64,000 bases of DNA from Priestia filamentosa. GTDB lineage: Bacteria; Bacillota; Bacilli; Bacillales; Bacillaceae_H. Numbering within the stretch: the first letter of the stretch is position 1; every line of letters starts with the position of its first letter. Position numbers and translations under genes: made by a program. Location of the stretch: NCBI RefSeq assembly GCF_900177535.1, contig NZ_FXAJ01000002.1, positions 62,001-126,000 of the forward strand. The letters run 5' to 3'. Of the stretch, positions 1 to 7,833 are shown in pieces. The notes under the pieces were generated by a model. That model saw nothing but the letters and a program-made list of their open reading frames with translations. It had not been told where the DNA came from and searched no databases.

Positions 1-680
1 TTGTTTGGAGAGGTGGCGGTACAATCGCTAAGTACGTAAGCCACGGAGCGAACGTATCGCTTGTCATTTTAAGTTATGGAGCAAGAGGAGAATCAAACGA
101 TCTTTGGAATATTGAAGGCCAAACGTTAGAAGGTGTAAAAGCTCATCGACAAGGAGAAATTGAAGCAGCAGCAAAATGTCTAGGGGTTGAAAATTTCGAA
201 ATTTGGGATTATCAAGACTATCACATGGAGATTAATTCAGAGCGAATGGATCGCCTCGTTCGTAAAATTAGAGAAGTAAAACCTCATCATATATTAACTC
301 ACGGACCTAGAGATGCCTTTAACCCTGACCATGAGACAGTCTCTAAATTTGTATTTGATGCAAGTGTTTTATCAACTTCGAATGGAGTTAGATTAGAGGG
401 AACAGAGAGAACAAAACAAGCTAGTATCTTTGGTTTTGAACCACACCAATCGGAAATTAGTGATTTCAAACCAGAAGTGATTATTGACATAACTGAAACG
501 TATGAGCAAAAGCAAGCAGCTATGAATTGCTTTAAAGCACAGAACCATTTAATTAATTATTATGGAGCAAAGGCACAACTGCGCGGGAACCATGCTCGTA
601 GATGTTCTGGAAACAACGAATATAAGTATGCTGAAGCATTTAGCCGTTTTTTCCCTTATGTTGGGAGTGAATTCATCTAA
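1..680 (+). CDS. GalB-like 4-oxalomesaconate hydratase (PIG-L deacetylase fold), 5' truncated by the window
   Basis: The reading frame is open from base 3, so the gene starts outside the window; about 225 residues are visible and the N-terminal HPDD-type zinc motif is cut off. The visible part opens with VWRGGGTIAKY and later has THGPRDAFNPDH and FEPHQSEISDFKPEVIIDIT. These resemble GalB, the PIG-L-fold hydratase of gallate and protocatechuate 4,5-cleavage, more than the BshB bacillithiol deacetylases. GalB hydrates 4-oxalomesaconate (or its 2-hydroxymuconate tautomer) to 4-carboxy-4-hydroxy-2-oxoadipate (CHA). The next gene, whose ATG shares the last base of this TAA stop, encodes a protein of the family that splits CHA, which supports the call. 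An amidohydrolase of unknown substrate is the alternative. The family is secure; the specific reaction is inferred. Confidence 0.75.
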   Translation, partial: VWRGGGTIAKYVSHGANVSLVILSYGARGESNDLWNIEGQTLEGVKAHRQGEIEAAAKCLGVENFEIWDYQDYHMEINSERMDRLVRKIREVKPHHILTHGPRDAFNPDHETVSKFVFDASVLSTSNGVRLEGTERTKQASIFGFEPHQSEISDFKPEVIIDITETYEQKQAAMNCFKAQNHLINYYGAKAQLRGNHARRCSGNNEYKYAEAFSRFFPYVGSEFI

Positions 681-1402
681 TGGAAAAATACGTTGTAAAG
701 AATATTACAAGACCCCACGCAACACTTATTGAAGAATATAAGAAACTTGATGTTTCAACTGTTTATGAAGCGCAAGGTAAGATTGGACTTATGAATAATA
801 GTTTGAAGCCTATTTTAGAGAAAACATTAGTCTGCGGTCCTGCAGTAACGGCTGTTTGTCATGCAGGAGATAACTTAATGATTCATGCTGCAATTGAAGT
901 TTGTAAACCAGGTGATGTCCTTGTTATTACAACTGTAGGCGAGGGAGTAGCAGGTATGATTGGGGAATTAATTGTTTCTGCCTTAATTAAACGTGGGGTT
1001 CAAGGTGTTATCATTGATTCAGGAATACGAGACGTAGCTCAAATTCGTGAATTAGGTTTTCCGATTTGGACGAGAGCAGTATTATCTCAAGGAACGACTA
1101 AGACAAGAGGTGGTTGGGTAAATGCACCTACTGTTTGTGCCGGAGCTTCGGTTGATCCAGGTGATTTGATCATAGCGGATGAGGATGGCGTTGTTGTTGT
1201 GAAAAAAGAAGATTTTCAGTCTACATTAGAGTTATCAAAACAACGTCTCCAAAAAGAAGAGGGAACAAAGCAGAAAATTACACGAGGAGAACTAAGCTTA
1301 GACTTCTACAATCTTAGACCAACGCTTGAAAAAGAGCAGGTTGTTTATTATGAAGATGAGTTTAAAAAGAAATGCCTGAAATCAAATGAATTAAATGTAT
1401 AG
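680..1402 (+). CDS. 4-carboxy-4-hydroxy-2-oxoadipate aldolase-like protein (RraA/LigK/GalC family)
   Basis: This 240-residue protein belongs to the RraA-like class II aldolases. Visible family features are a GEGVAGMIGELI segment, the IIDSGIRDVAQIRELGFPIWTR segment (residues about 110-132) with the conserved Arg-Asp pair, and GDLIIADEDGVVVV near residue 173. Characterised members (LigK, GalC) use a divalent metal to split CHA into pyruvate and oxaloacetate, and also decarboxylate oxaloacetate. True RraA regulators are shorter, near 160 residues; this length fits the catabolic aldolases. It is translationally coupled to the GalB-like gene, with one base shared between stop and start, so the two would perform consecutive steps. 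Substrate is inferred from the pairing. Confidence 0.8.
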   Translation: MEKYVVKNITRPHATLIEEYKKLDVSTVYEAQGKIGLMNNSLKPILEKTLVCGPAVTAVCHAGDNLMIHAAIEVCKPGDVLVITTVGEGVAGMIGELIVSALIKRGVQGVIIDSGIRDVAQIRELGFPIWTRAVLSQGTTKTRGGWVNAPTVCAGASVDPGDLIIADEDGVVVVKKEDFQSTLELSKQRLQKEEGTKQKITRGELSLDFYNLRPTLEKEQVVYYEDEFKKKCLKSNELNV

Positions 1403-1438
1403 AGAATTGGTGAATTTTGAAAAGGAGCGAATGGATGA

Positions 1439-1819
1439 ATGGCAAAACGTCAAGTTTTACATGTGAAAGGATCTAATCATCAGAATCCAATACCAACAGC
1501 AGTGAAAATCGGAAATATGGTATATACGTCAGCAATCATTGGTTCTGATCCAGAAACAGGTCAAATGCCAGAAAGTGTTGAAAAAGAGGTAGCTAATCTT
1601 TTTCATTATATGAGAGAAATTATGGAGCTTGCTGGGGGAACTACCGACGATATTGCTCATCTAAGCGTTTCATTAACTGATCGTGAATATAAAAAAATGG
1701 TTAATGTAGAGTGGCTGAAGATGTTTCCAAAAGAAGATGATCGTCCGGCAAGACATAGCACTGTTCAAAAATTAAGAGACGGACTTAGAGTGCAAATTGA
1801 AATGACAGCAGTTTTGTAA
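1439..1819 (+). CDS. RidA/YjgF/UK114 family protein
   Basis: A 126-residue single-domain RidA-fold protein. It shows the family pattern GNMVYTSAIIG near residue 25, VANLFHYMREIMELAGGTTDDI in the middle, and the active-site Arg region DRPARHSTVQ followed by VQIEMTAVL at the C-terminus. RidA proteins hydrolyse reactive enamine/imine intermediates, and some relatives are aminomuconate deaminases in ring-cleavage pathways. The start at 1439 is set by AAAGGAG at 1421-1427; two nearer ATGs at 1431 and 1435 are out of frame. It is probably the last gene of the aromatic cassette, since a terminator follows within 40 bases. Whether it is a generic RidA or a pathway deaminase cannot be decided here. 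Confidence 0.85.
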   Translation: MAKRQVLHVKGSNHQNPIPTAVKIGNMVYTSAIIGSDPETGQMPESVEKEVANLFHYMREIMELAGGTTDDIAHLSVSLTDREYKKMVNVEWLKMFPKEDDRPARHSTVQKLRDGLRVQIEMTAVL

Positions 1820-1849
1820 CATCTAACAGGAAGAAAATATTTATTCAAT

Positions 1850-1882
1850 CCCTACCTTATGCAAGGTAGGGTTCTTTTTATT
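1850..1882 (+). terminator. Intrinsic terminator of the aromatic cassette
   Basis: A nine-base-pair stem CCCTACCTT/AAGGTAGGG with a four-base loop is followed by TTCTTTTTATT, 30 bases after the RidA stop codon. Confidence 0.85.
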
Positions 1883-1938
1883 CATAAAATCTATGAGCAA
1901 ATGAGCATTAAGAGATTGGAAAATAAGAAAAAATTCGT

Positions 1939-2000
1939 TTGACAAATCGTATACGTTTGTATACAGTATAAATATAAAAAAGTGTATACAAATGTATACG
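1939..2000 (+). promoter_or_regulatory. Promoter with twin GTATAC palindromic operators
   Basis: TTGACA at 1939-1944 lies 17 bases before a poor -10 hexamer (TACAGT, 1962-1967); TATAAA follows at 1967-1972. Two near-identical palindromes flank this: CGTATACGTTTGTATACA (1948-1965), between the -35 and -10, and TGTATACAAATGTATACG (1983-2000), just before the first gene. They are inverted copies of each other differing at one of 18 positions, with centres 35 bases apart. The arrangement is that of a repressor-controlled efflux promoter. The repressor is not identifiable. Confidence 0.7.
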
Positions 2001-2015
2001 GAAGGGTGTTTATGA

Positions 2016-2321
2016 ATGGAGGATTTTAAGGATTATATGAGAAGTGAAAAGCATCGAGGCGGTCATAAAAGAGGGCATCATCATGGTGCTAAAACATTTC
2101 GAAGAGGTCGAGCATTAGATTTTTTAGAAAGACTACATATAAAACGAACAATATTAAAACAACAGCTTGATTCACCAGAATATGCAGAAATTAAGCAAGT
2201 TATTCTTGGTGAGTTGAAAGCAATTGAGTTAGTTATTGATGAATTTACGAAACATTTTGAGCTCCATGAAACCGAGGAGAGAGAGCTCTCTAGAGAGAAA
2301 ACAGAGAAAGAAGAAAAATAA
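2016..2321 (+). CDS. Small His-rich basic protein leading an ABC exporter operon, function unknown
   Basis: This 101-residue protein has a basic, histidine-rich head (GGHKRGHHHG), then FRRGRALDFLERLHIKRTILKQQL and a long helical segment to about residue 85, ending in a charged tail. I do not recognise a DNA-binding domain or a named family. The stretch RGRALDFLERL...GELKAIELVIDEF looks like a conserved helical module. The ATG at 2016 has GAAGG at 2001-2005; the ATG at 2012 is out of frame. It follows the twin palindromes and precedes two exporter half-transporters in the same orientation, so a role in sensing or controlling the exporter is plausible but unproven. The His-rich head could bind metal. 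Confidence 0.6.
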   Translation: MEDFKDYMRSEKHRGGHKRGHHHGAKTFRRGRALDFLERLHIKRTILKQQLDSPEYAEIKQVILGELKAIELVIDEFTKHFELHETEERELSREKTEKEEK

Positions 2322-2361
2322 TGATTTTATTGAAAGAACAAATTTTAGCTCAAGGAGACGA

Positions 2362-4116
2362 ATGAAAGTGAGTGGATTAAAAGGATACATAAAGCCTTAT
2401 TGGAAATTCGTTATTCTCGGCCCTCTTTTTATGTTGTTTGAAGTGTTCTTTGATTTACTACAGCCAAGGTTAGCCGCTTATATTGTAAACAATGGGGTAG
2501 TAGAGCGAGATTTCAATGTTATCGAACATACAGGAATACTCATGTTTTTAGTAGCATTTCTTTCCTTAATAGCGGGGGTCGGATGTAACATCTTTGCGAG
2601 TCGGGCGTCGCAAAATATTGGAGGAGATATTCGAGCAGATTTGTATAAGAAAGTGCAAACCTTCTCATTTCAAGATATAGATAAGTTTAAATCAGGATCT
2701 TTAATTACGCGCATGACAAATGATGTTGTACAAGTTCAAACATTAGTGCAAGTAGCGCTTCAAGGTCTTGTACGAGCCCCATGTTTACTCATTGGTAGCG
2801 TCATTATGTCGTTATTGATGAACCTTCGGCTTGGCCTTATTTTGCTTGGAACTCTTGTTGTACTCATTGGCGTTTTGATTGTCCTTATGCGTTTTTCTTA
2901 TCCACTGTTTTCAAAAGTTCAACAAAAACTAGATATGGTAAATACGAGAATACAAGAAAACCTAGCAGGTATTCGTGTTGTAAAAGCTTTTGTGCGCTCA
3001 AGTTATGAAACAAACAGATTTCAAAAAGTTAATAGGGATTACACGCAAAGTTCTATAAAAGCTTCACGTTTTATTGCCTTGAATTCTCCTATTATGACGC
3101 TCATTATGAACATTTGTCTTGTTGGCATTCTCTTATATAGTGGTCCTCTTGTTTGGAGAGACTCTTTTAAAGTAGGAGACTTGGTTGCTTTTGTTAACTA
3201 TGTGGTGCAGGCTCTTTCTTCGTTAATTATGGTAAGCGGCCGATTGATGGACGTGTCTCGTGCGAATGTATCAGCTCAACGTATACAAGAGGTTTTGTCT
3301 ACTGAACCTAGTATTGTAGACGCTAAAAGTGAGAAAAAATCTTTACTTCTAGGAGAACATATCTCATTTAAACATGTAAACTTTTCGTACAATAATAGCA
3401 AAACAGGAGAGGACTCAATATTACGGGATATCAACTTTGAAGCTTCTCGAGGAGAGACTGTGGCTATTATTGGCTCTACAGGAGCTGGAAAATCAACGCT
3501 TGTGCAGTTAATTCCAAGGTTGTATGATGTAACATCAGGCTCTGTTGTCATCGATGGAAGAGATATTCGAAATATTCCACTTGCAGAACTTCGACACAAT
3601 ATTGGAATGGTTCTTCAAGATTCCTTTTTATTTACGGGCTCTATAAGAGATAATATTTCACTTGGTAAAGTAGATGCAAAAGAAGAAGACATTATAGAGG
3701 TTGCTAAGATAGCCCAAGTACATGATTTTATCTCCAAACTACCTCATGGTTATGACACAAAGGTCGGCCAAAAAGGGGTTAATTTATCTGGAGGCCAAAA
3801 GCAACGTATTTCAATTGCTAGAACACTGCTAATTAAGCCTTCTATTTTAATTATGGATGATAGTACAAGTGCTTTGGATTCTGAAACAGAAAGAAAATTG
3901 CGCGATGCTTTAAAAGGGTTAATAAAGAATAATATAACATTCATCATCGCACAGCGCATCTCATCTTGTATAGATGCTGAAAAGATTCTCGTAATGGATG
4001 AGGGAACAATTGTAGGAAGCGGTACACATCAAGAGCTATTAGAGAGTTGTGGCGTGTATCAAGATATTTATCGCTCTCAGTTTGGTGAAAGGGAGGTGTC
4101 TTATGAGCACAAATAA
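2362..4116 (+). CDS. Heterodimeric ABC multidrug exporter half-transporter, degenerate ATP site
   Basis: About 584 residues: a six-helix exporter membrane domain (to about residue 310), then an ATPase domain. Walker A is GSTGAGKS at 371-378 and the signature is a canonical LSGGQ. The Walker B segment reads ILIMDDS, so the catalytic Glu is replaced by Asp (residue 500), and the H-loop reads IIAQR with Gln (531) in place of His. This is the pattern of the non-catalytic partner in heterodimeric exporters such as BmrCD, YfiBC or LmrCD. The frame is open upstream to 2236, but I chose 2362 because AAGGAG (2352-2357) precedes it and the earlier Mets overlap the previous gene. Substrate is unknown; drug export is inferred from family. 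Confidence 0.85.
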   Translation: MKVSGLKGYIKPYWKFVILGPLFMLFEVFFDLLQPRLAAYIVNNGVVERDFNVIEHTGILMFLVAFLSLIAGVGCNIFASRASQNIGGDIRADLYKKVQTFSFQDIDKFKSGSLITRMTNDVVQVQTLVQVALQGLVRAPCLLIGSVIMSLLMNLRLGLILLGTLVVLIGVLIVLMRFSYPLFSKVQQKLDMVNTRIQENLAGIRVVKAFVRSSYETNRFQKVNRDYTQSSIKASRFIALNSPIMTLIMNICLVGILLYSGPLVWRDSFKVGDLVAFVNYVVQALSSLIMVSGRLMDVSRANVSAQRIQEVLSTEPSIVDAKSEKKSLLLGEHISFKHVNFSYNNSKTGEDSILRDINFEASRGETVAIIGSTGAGKSTLVQLIPRLYDVTSGSVVIDGRDIRNIPLAELRHNIGMVLQDSFLFTGSIRDNISLGKVDAKEEDIIEVAKIAQVHDFISKLPHGYDTKVGQKGVNLSGGQKQRISIARTLLIKPSILIMDDSTSALDSETERKLRDALKGLIKNNITFIIAQRISSCIDAEKILVMDEGTIVGSGTHQELLESCGVYQDIYRSQFGEREVSYEHK

Positions 4117-5947
4117 TCATGGGGGATCCAAAGACGCTACTAACCTAGCACAAATGGGGTTTCAGCCTGGTAGGGGGCCACGACCAGGAACAGTGAAAGG
4201 TGAAAAATCTAAGGATGTAAAAGGGACATTACGTAGAATATGGCAGTATTTAAAAAAGCAACGCCGTAGTTTATTGTCAGTTATCATCTATACTGCGATA
4301 ACTTCCCTTTTGCTGTTGCTTGGTCCATATCTTATCGGTAAGATGATTGATAACTATATTGTTCTACATCGATGGAACGGACTTGTGAAAATGAGTATTG
4401 TTTTGTTAGTAATTTATGTGCTTGGAGCAGTATTTACATGGCTTCAACAATATACGGCTGCGAGTTTATCACAAGAAACAGTACGAGAAATGCGGCAGGA
4501 TTTATTTGAGAAATATCAAGCATTGCCAGTTAAATTTTTTGATCAGAAGACACATGGCGAACTAATGAGCCGAACAACAAATGATATTACAAATGTGTCA
4601 AATACCCTGAATCAAACGGTCATTCAACTTATTTCAAGTATCTTTATGTTAGTTGGTAGTATTGTAATGATGCTTAGTTTAAGTCTCCCGATGACTCTGG
4701 TTACAATGCTTACTGTGCCAATTATTGTATTCATTACAAAGAAAATTACCAAATATACGCGTCGCTATTTTTCAGAGCAGCAAAAAAGTTTAGGAGAAGT
4801 GAACGGGTTTGTGCAGGAGAGTATTTCAGGATTAAGAGTTGTTAAAGGATTTGGAAGAGAAGATAGATTTATTGAAGAATTTCAAGATATGAATGAGAAC
4901 CTAAGATCAGTTGGTGTTAAAGCTCAAAGTCTTTCCGGCTCAATGGGTCCTATTATGAATACGATGCGTAACTTAAGTTTTTTAATTATTGCGGTAAGCG
5001 GTGGAGTCTTCGCTTATCACGAGATGATTACAATTGGTATTATTGTTAGTTTTCTTAACTATTCCAATCAATTTAGTCAGCCGCTTAACCAGCTCGCTAA
5101 CCAATATAATATGCTTCAATCAGCTATTGCAGGAGCTGAACGCGTATTTGAAATACTAGATATGAAGTCTGAGGATGGGGAAGAAAGTCATGCAGGCTCT
5201 CATTCGGAATTTAAAGGGGACGTTAAGTTTAACAATGTACATTTCAGTTATAATGAGGATGTATCCATATTAAAAAATCTGTCTCTCCATGCTAGACCTG
5301 GTCAAAAGATTGCTCTAGTCGGTCCAACAGGAGCAGGAAAAACAACAATTATTAATCTATTAACCCGTTTTTATGATATTCAATCAGGAGAGATTTTAAT
5401 CGATGGAAAGGACATATATACATTAGATAAGAAAGAGATAAGAAAACAAATTGGCCTTGTCTTGCAAGATGCTTATGTGTTCTCTGGGACGATTCTGGAA
5501 AATATTCGTTATGGTCGTCTAGATGCAACAGACAAGGAAGTAGAAGACGCTGCAAGGCTTGCTAATGCAGATTCTTTTATAAGAAAGCTGCCAAATGGAT
5601 ATAACACCCCCTTAAGCGTGGAAGGAAGTAATCTAAGTCAAGGACAAAGACAGCTGTTAACAATTGCTCGAGCCCTGCTTGCGAATCCTTCTATTCTTAT
5701 ATTAGATGAGGCAACAAGCAGTGTTGATACAAGAACAGAGCTTCATATTCAAGAAGCAATGAAAACTTTAATGAAGGGTAGAACAAGCTTTGTAATTGCT
5801 CATCGACTTAGTACAATTAAAGATGCAGATGTTATTCTAGTTATTAATGACGGCAAGATTATGGAACAGGGATCACATGAACAGTTATTAGAGAAGGATG
5901 GGTTTTATGCTAACCTTTACAATAACCAGCATAGTCAGGTCATGTGA
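4103..5947 (+). CDS. Heterodimeric ABC multidrug exporter half-transporter, catalytic partner
   Basis: About 614 residues with a hydrophilic Gly/Pro/Lys-rich head of roughly 45 residues, six membrane helices, and an ATPase domain. Walker A is GPTGAGKT, Walker B is ILILDEATSS with the catalytic Glu (536) present, and the H-loop His is intact in VIAHRLST. The signature is altered to LSQGQ (511-515). Together with the preceding protein this predicts one active ATP site (this Walker A/B plus the partner LSGGQ) and one degenerate site. The ATG at 4103 has GGGAGG at 4091-4096 and lies 14 bases inside the preceding gene, so the two are translationally coupled. Close relatives are YfiC/YheH-type subunits. 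Confidence 0.87.
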   Translation: MSTNNHGGSKDATNLAQMGFQPGRGPRPGTVKGEKSKDVKGTLRRIWQYLKKQRRSLLSVIIYTAITSLLLLLGPYLIGKMIDNYIVLHRWNGLVKMSIVLLVIYVLGAVFTWLQQYTAASLSQETVREMRQDLFEKYQALPVKFFDQKTHGELMSRTTNDITNVSNTLNQTVIQLISSIFMLVGSIVMMLSLSLPMTLVTMLTVPIIVFITKKITKYTRRYFSEQQKSLGEVNGFVQESISGLRVVKGFGREDRFIEEFQDMNENLRSVGVKAQSLSGSMGPIMNTMRNLSFLIIAVSGGVFAYHEMITIGIIVSFLNYSNQFSQPLNQLANQYNMLQSAIAGAERVFEILDMKSEDGEESHAGSHSEFKGDVKFNNVHFSYNEDVSILKNLSLHARPGQKIALVGPTGAGKTTIINLLTRFYDIQSGEILIDGKDIYTLDKKEIRKQIGLVLQDAYVFSGTILENIRYGRLDATDKEVEDAARLANADSFIRKLPNGYNTPLSVEGSNLSQGQRQLLTIARALLANPSILILDEATSSVDTRTELHIQEAMKTLMKGRTSFVIAHRLSTIKDADVILVINDGKIMEQGSHEQLLEKDGFYANLYNNQHSQVM

Positions 5948-6020
5948 GTTGAAATAATTGAAACCCTAAAAAAAAGCGGTATTAATCTGACGGACAGCTG
6001 AAAGAAGATAAAGTAGAGGA

Positions 6021-6047
6021 GCTAGACAGTTATTGTCTAGCTTTTTT
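6021..6047 (+). terminator. Intrinsic terminator after the ABC exporter
   Basis: Stem GCTAGACA/TGTCTAGC with a short loop, followed by TTTTTT, 74 bases after the exporter stop codon. Confidence 0.85.
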
Positions 6048-6129
6048 ATAATGGGCCATAAACTAGCTTCCACTTGTCATATTTAAATATGAAAGCATTG
6101 AGAAAGGTATTCTATCAAATAATTAAATA

Positions 6130-6190
6130 TTGACAGAAGAATAAAAGGAATATAACATGAATATAGTTTAGTTAACTTAACTTAACCTAA
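6130..6190 (+). promoter_or_regulatory. Candidate promoter and TTAAC direct repeats before the MFS gene
   Basis: TTGACA at 6130-6135 and TATAAC at 6151-6156 are spaced by 15 bases, which is short. Just downstream, TTAAC occurs three times in tandem (6172-6186), preceded by TTTAG and followed by CTAA. Their placement after the likely start of transcription suggests an operator. No regulator gene is adjacent. Confidence 0.35.
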
Positions 6191-6244
6191 TTATTTTAGA
6201 GGGAAGAATCTGAAAATAATGTTTTTCTACAGGGAGATTTCTAA

Positions 6245-7453
6245 ATGTATACTTTGTCAAAAAATAAAAAATTTATGTTTCTTTTAGGTGCTGAACTTTT
6301 TTCAGTATTAGGTTATTCCATGTTTCTCCTTACTATATCTTGGTATGTAGTTGATCAGTTAAAACAACCGCAATATATGGGGCTTCTTTTAGCCGTTGCC
6401 TCGTTGTCGCGTATGTTCACAATGATAGTAGGGGGAGTAATGGCCGATCGCATCCAAAAGTCTAAAATCCTTTTTAGCACAGGAATAGCTAAAACCATTC
6501 TTATAGGGGTTCTCCTTTATGCTTATCTTGGTGGAAATCTTACGTTTGCTATTCTCTTAGTTGTTTCGTTTCTACTTGGTTGTTTGGATGGACTATTTTT
6601 TCCTGCTTTGTCTTCATTAATACCAGCGCTAGTAGAGAAAAAGGAGCTTCAAGGCGCAAATACAATGATCCATAGTTCTCAAGAGTTAGTTTTTTTAATA
6701 GGTCCAGTTCTTGCGGGAGCTTTAATTAATTACTATTCCTTTTCTATTCCTTTTATCATAAGCATGATTAGTATGTTCATTTATTCATTACTTGTTTTTC
6801 CCGCTATAATTAAGGATGAGAAACCTTTGTCAACTGGGGAAAAAAGTACAGTTTTTAGAGAACTTCAAGAAGGGTATAACTACGTTCGGACTTCACCCTT
6901 ATATATAGTAGGAATCGGAATTATCATTGTCATTAATTTCTTCATTTTTGGACCTCTTTTTCTAAGCCTACCTTTATTAGCGAAAGAAGAGGGAGGGACA
7001 GCTCTTCACTTAAGCTTTCTAGAGGCAGGTTTTTCAATAGGTTCTCTCGTAGCTACAGTGGTTTTACTGATCGTTACACTTCATAAAAATCGTGGGAAGT
7101 TAACATTATATTCGTTAATAACAAGCGCCATTCTTATGTGTGTGTTCAGTCAAATCCCTTCTATATGGGGCCTCATTCCAATGGTAAGTTTAATTGGTTT
7201 CCTAGGCTTTATGACCTTTATACCAACAGATGTGATGATTCAAGAGAATACGGATCCAAAAATGATGGGAAGAGTCATGGGGATTGTTTTCTTAGCTCAA
7301 ACAGCTTTCGACCCTATTTCTCAGACGTTGTTTTCCTTTTTAATGACATTAGGTATTTCCGTTCGCTACTTATTATTTGGATTTGCCTCTATAGGAGTGG
7401 TATTTTCTCTTTTTATCTTTATGAAGGCTAAGAATTGGCGTATGATGCATTAA
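6245..7453 (+). CDS. MFS transporter, MFS_3-like exporter
   Basis: A 402-residue, twelve-helix major facilitator protein. The loop after helix 2 has GGVMADRIQKSKILF, the usual MFS motif A, and the duplicated second half starts near residue 215. The length and overall pattern match MFS_3-type efflux proteins related to macrolide and siderophore exporters. The ATG at 6245 follows GGGAGA with a seven-base gap. It appears monocistronic: a terminator lies upstream and no partner follows in 380 bases. Export of a small hydrophobic compound is inferred; the substrate is not readable from the sequence. Confidence 0.82.
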   Translation: MYTLSKNKKFMFLLGAELFSVLGYSMFLLTISWYVVDQLKQPQYMGLLLAVASLSRMFTMIVGGVMADRIQKSKILFSTGIAKTILIGVLLYAYLGGNLTFAILLVVSFLLGCLDGLFFPALSSLIPALVEKKELQGANTMIHSSQELVFLIGPVLAGALINYYSFSIPFIISMISMFIYSLLVFPAIIKDEKPLSTGEKSTVFRELQEGYNYVRTSPLYIVGIGIIIVINFFIFGPLFLSLPLLAKEEGGTALHLSFLEAGFSIGSLVATVVLLIVTLHKNRGKLTLYSLITSAILMCVFSQIPSIWGLIPMVSLIGFLGFMTFIPTDVMIQENTDPKMMGRVMGIVFLAQTAFDPISQTLFSFLMTLGISVRYLLFGFASIGVVFSLFIFMKAKNWRMMH

Positions 7454-7615
7454 TTATCTCAAGGCTAAAATAGTTTAGTAAATAGTTGCAAGATAAATTA
7501 TACCGTTAGAAAAAAGAAAAAACTTAATTAGTTTATAAAATTTCTTAGGAGCAGTACGAAGTCATTTACAAAGGGAATATGCTATATAAAACTAAAAGGT
7601 GTAAAATATGAAAAG

Positions 7616-7648
7616 ATTCCTCTCAAACATTGAAAGAGGAATTTTTTT
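7616..7648 (+). terminator. Intrinsic terminator in the 7454-7833 gap
   Basis: ATTCCTCT/AGAGGAAT stem followed by seven T. It lies 160 bases after the MFS gene in an AT-rich gap in which I see nothing else, so it probably ends the MFS transcript. Confidence 0.75.
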
Positions 7649-7833
7649 ATACAGAATACTTTATCATTATTTAGTTCTTCAGTAATAAATAAGAATAAAT
7701 GTAATTGGATAAAATATACAGTTGTGATAGATAAAATAGAAGGATTTATTACTTAGTACAGTTGTTAACTTTAACTGATTGTATTGTTGAGATAACAATA
7801 AAGAAAATAAAATAGTATTGGAGAGCTTTCTTA

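Noticed and set aside
7608-7685. 25-codon frame starting ATG 7608
   Set aside because: It runs through the intrinsic terminator at 7616-7648, and the upstream ribosome site is weak.
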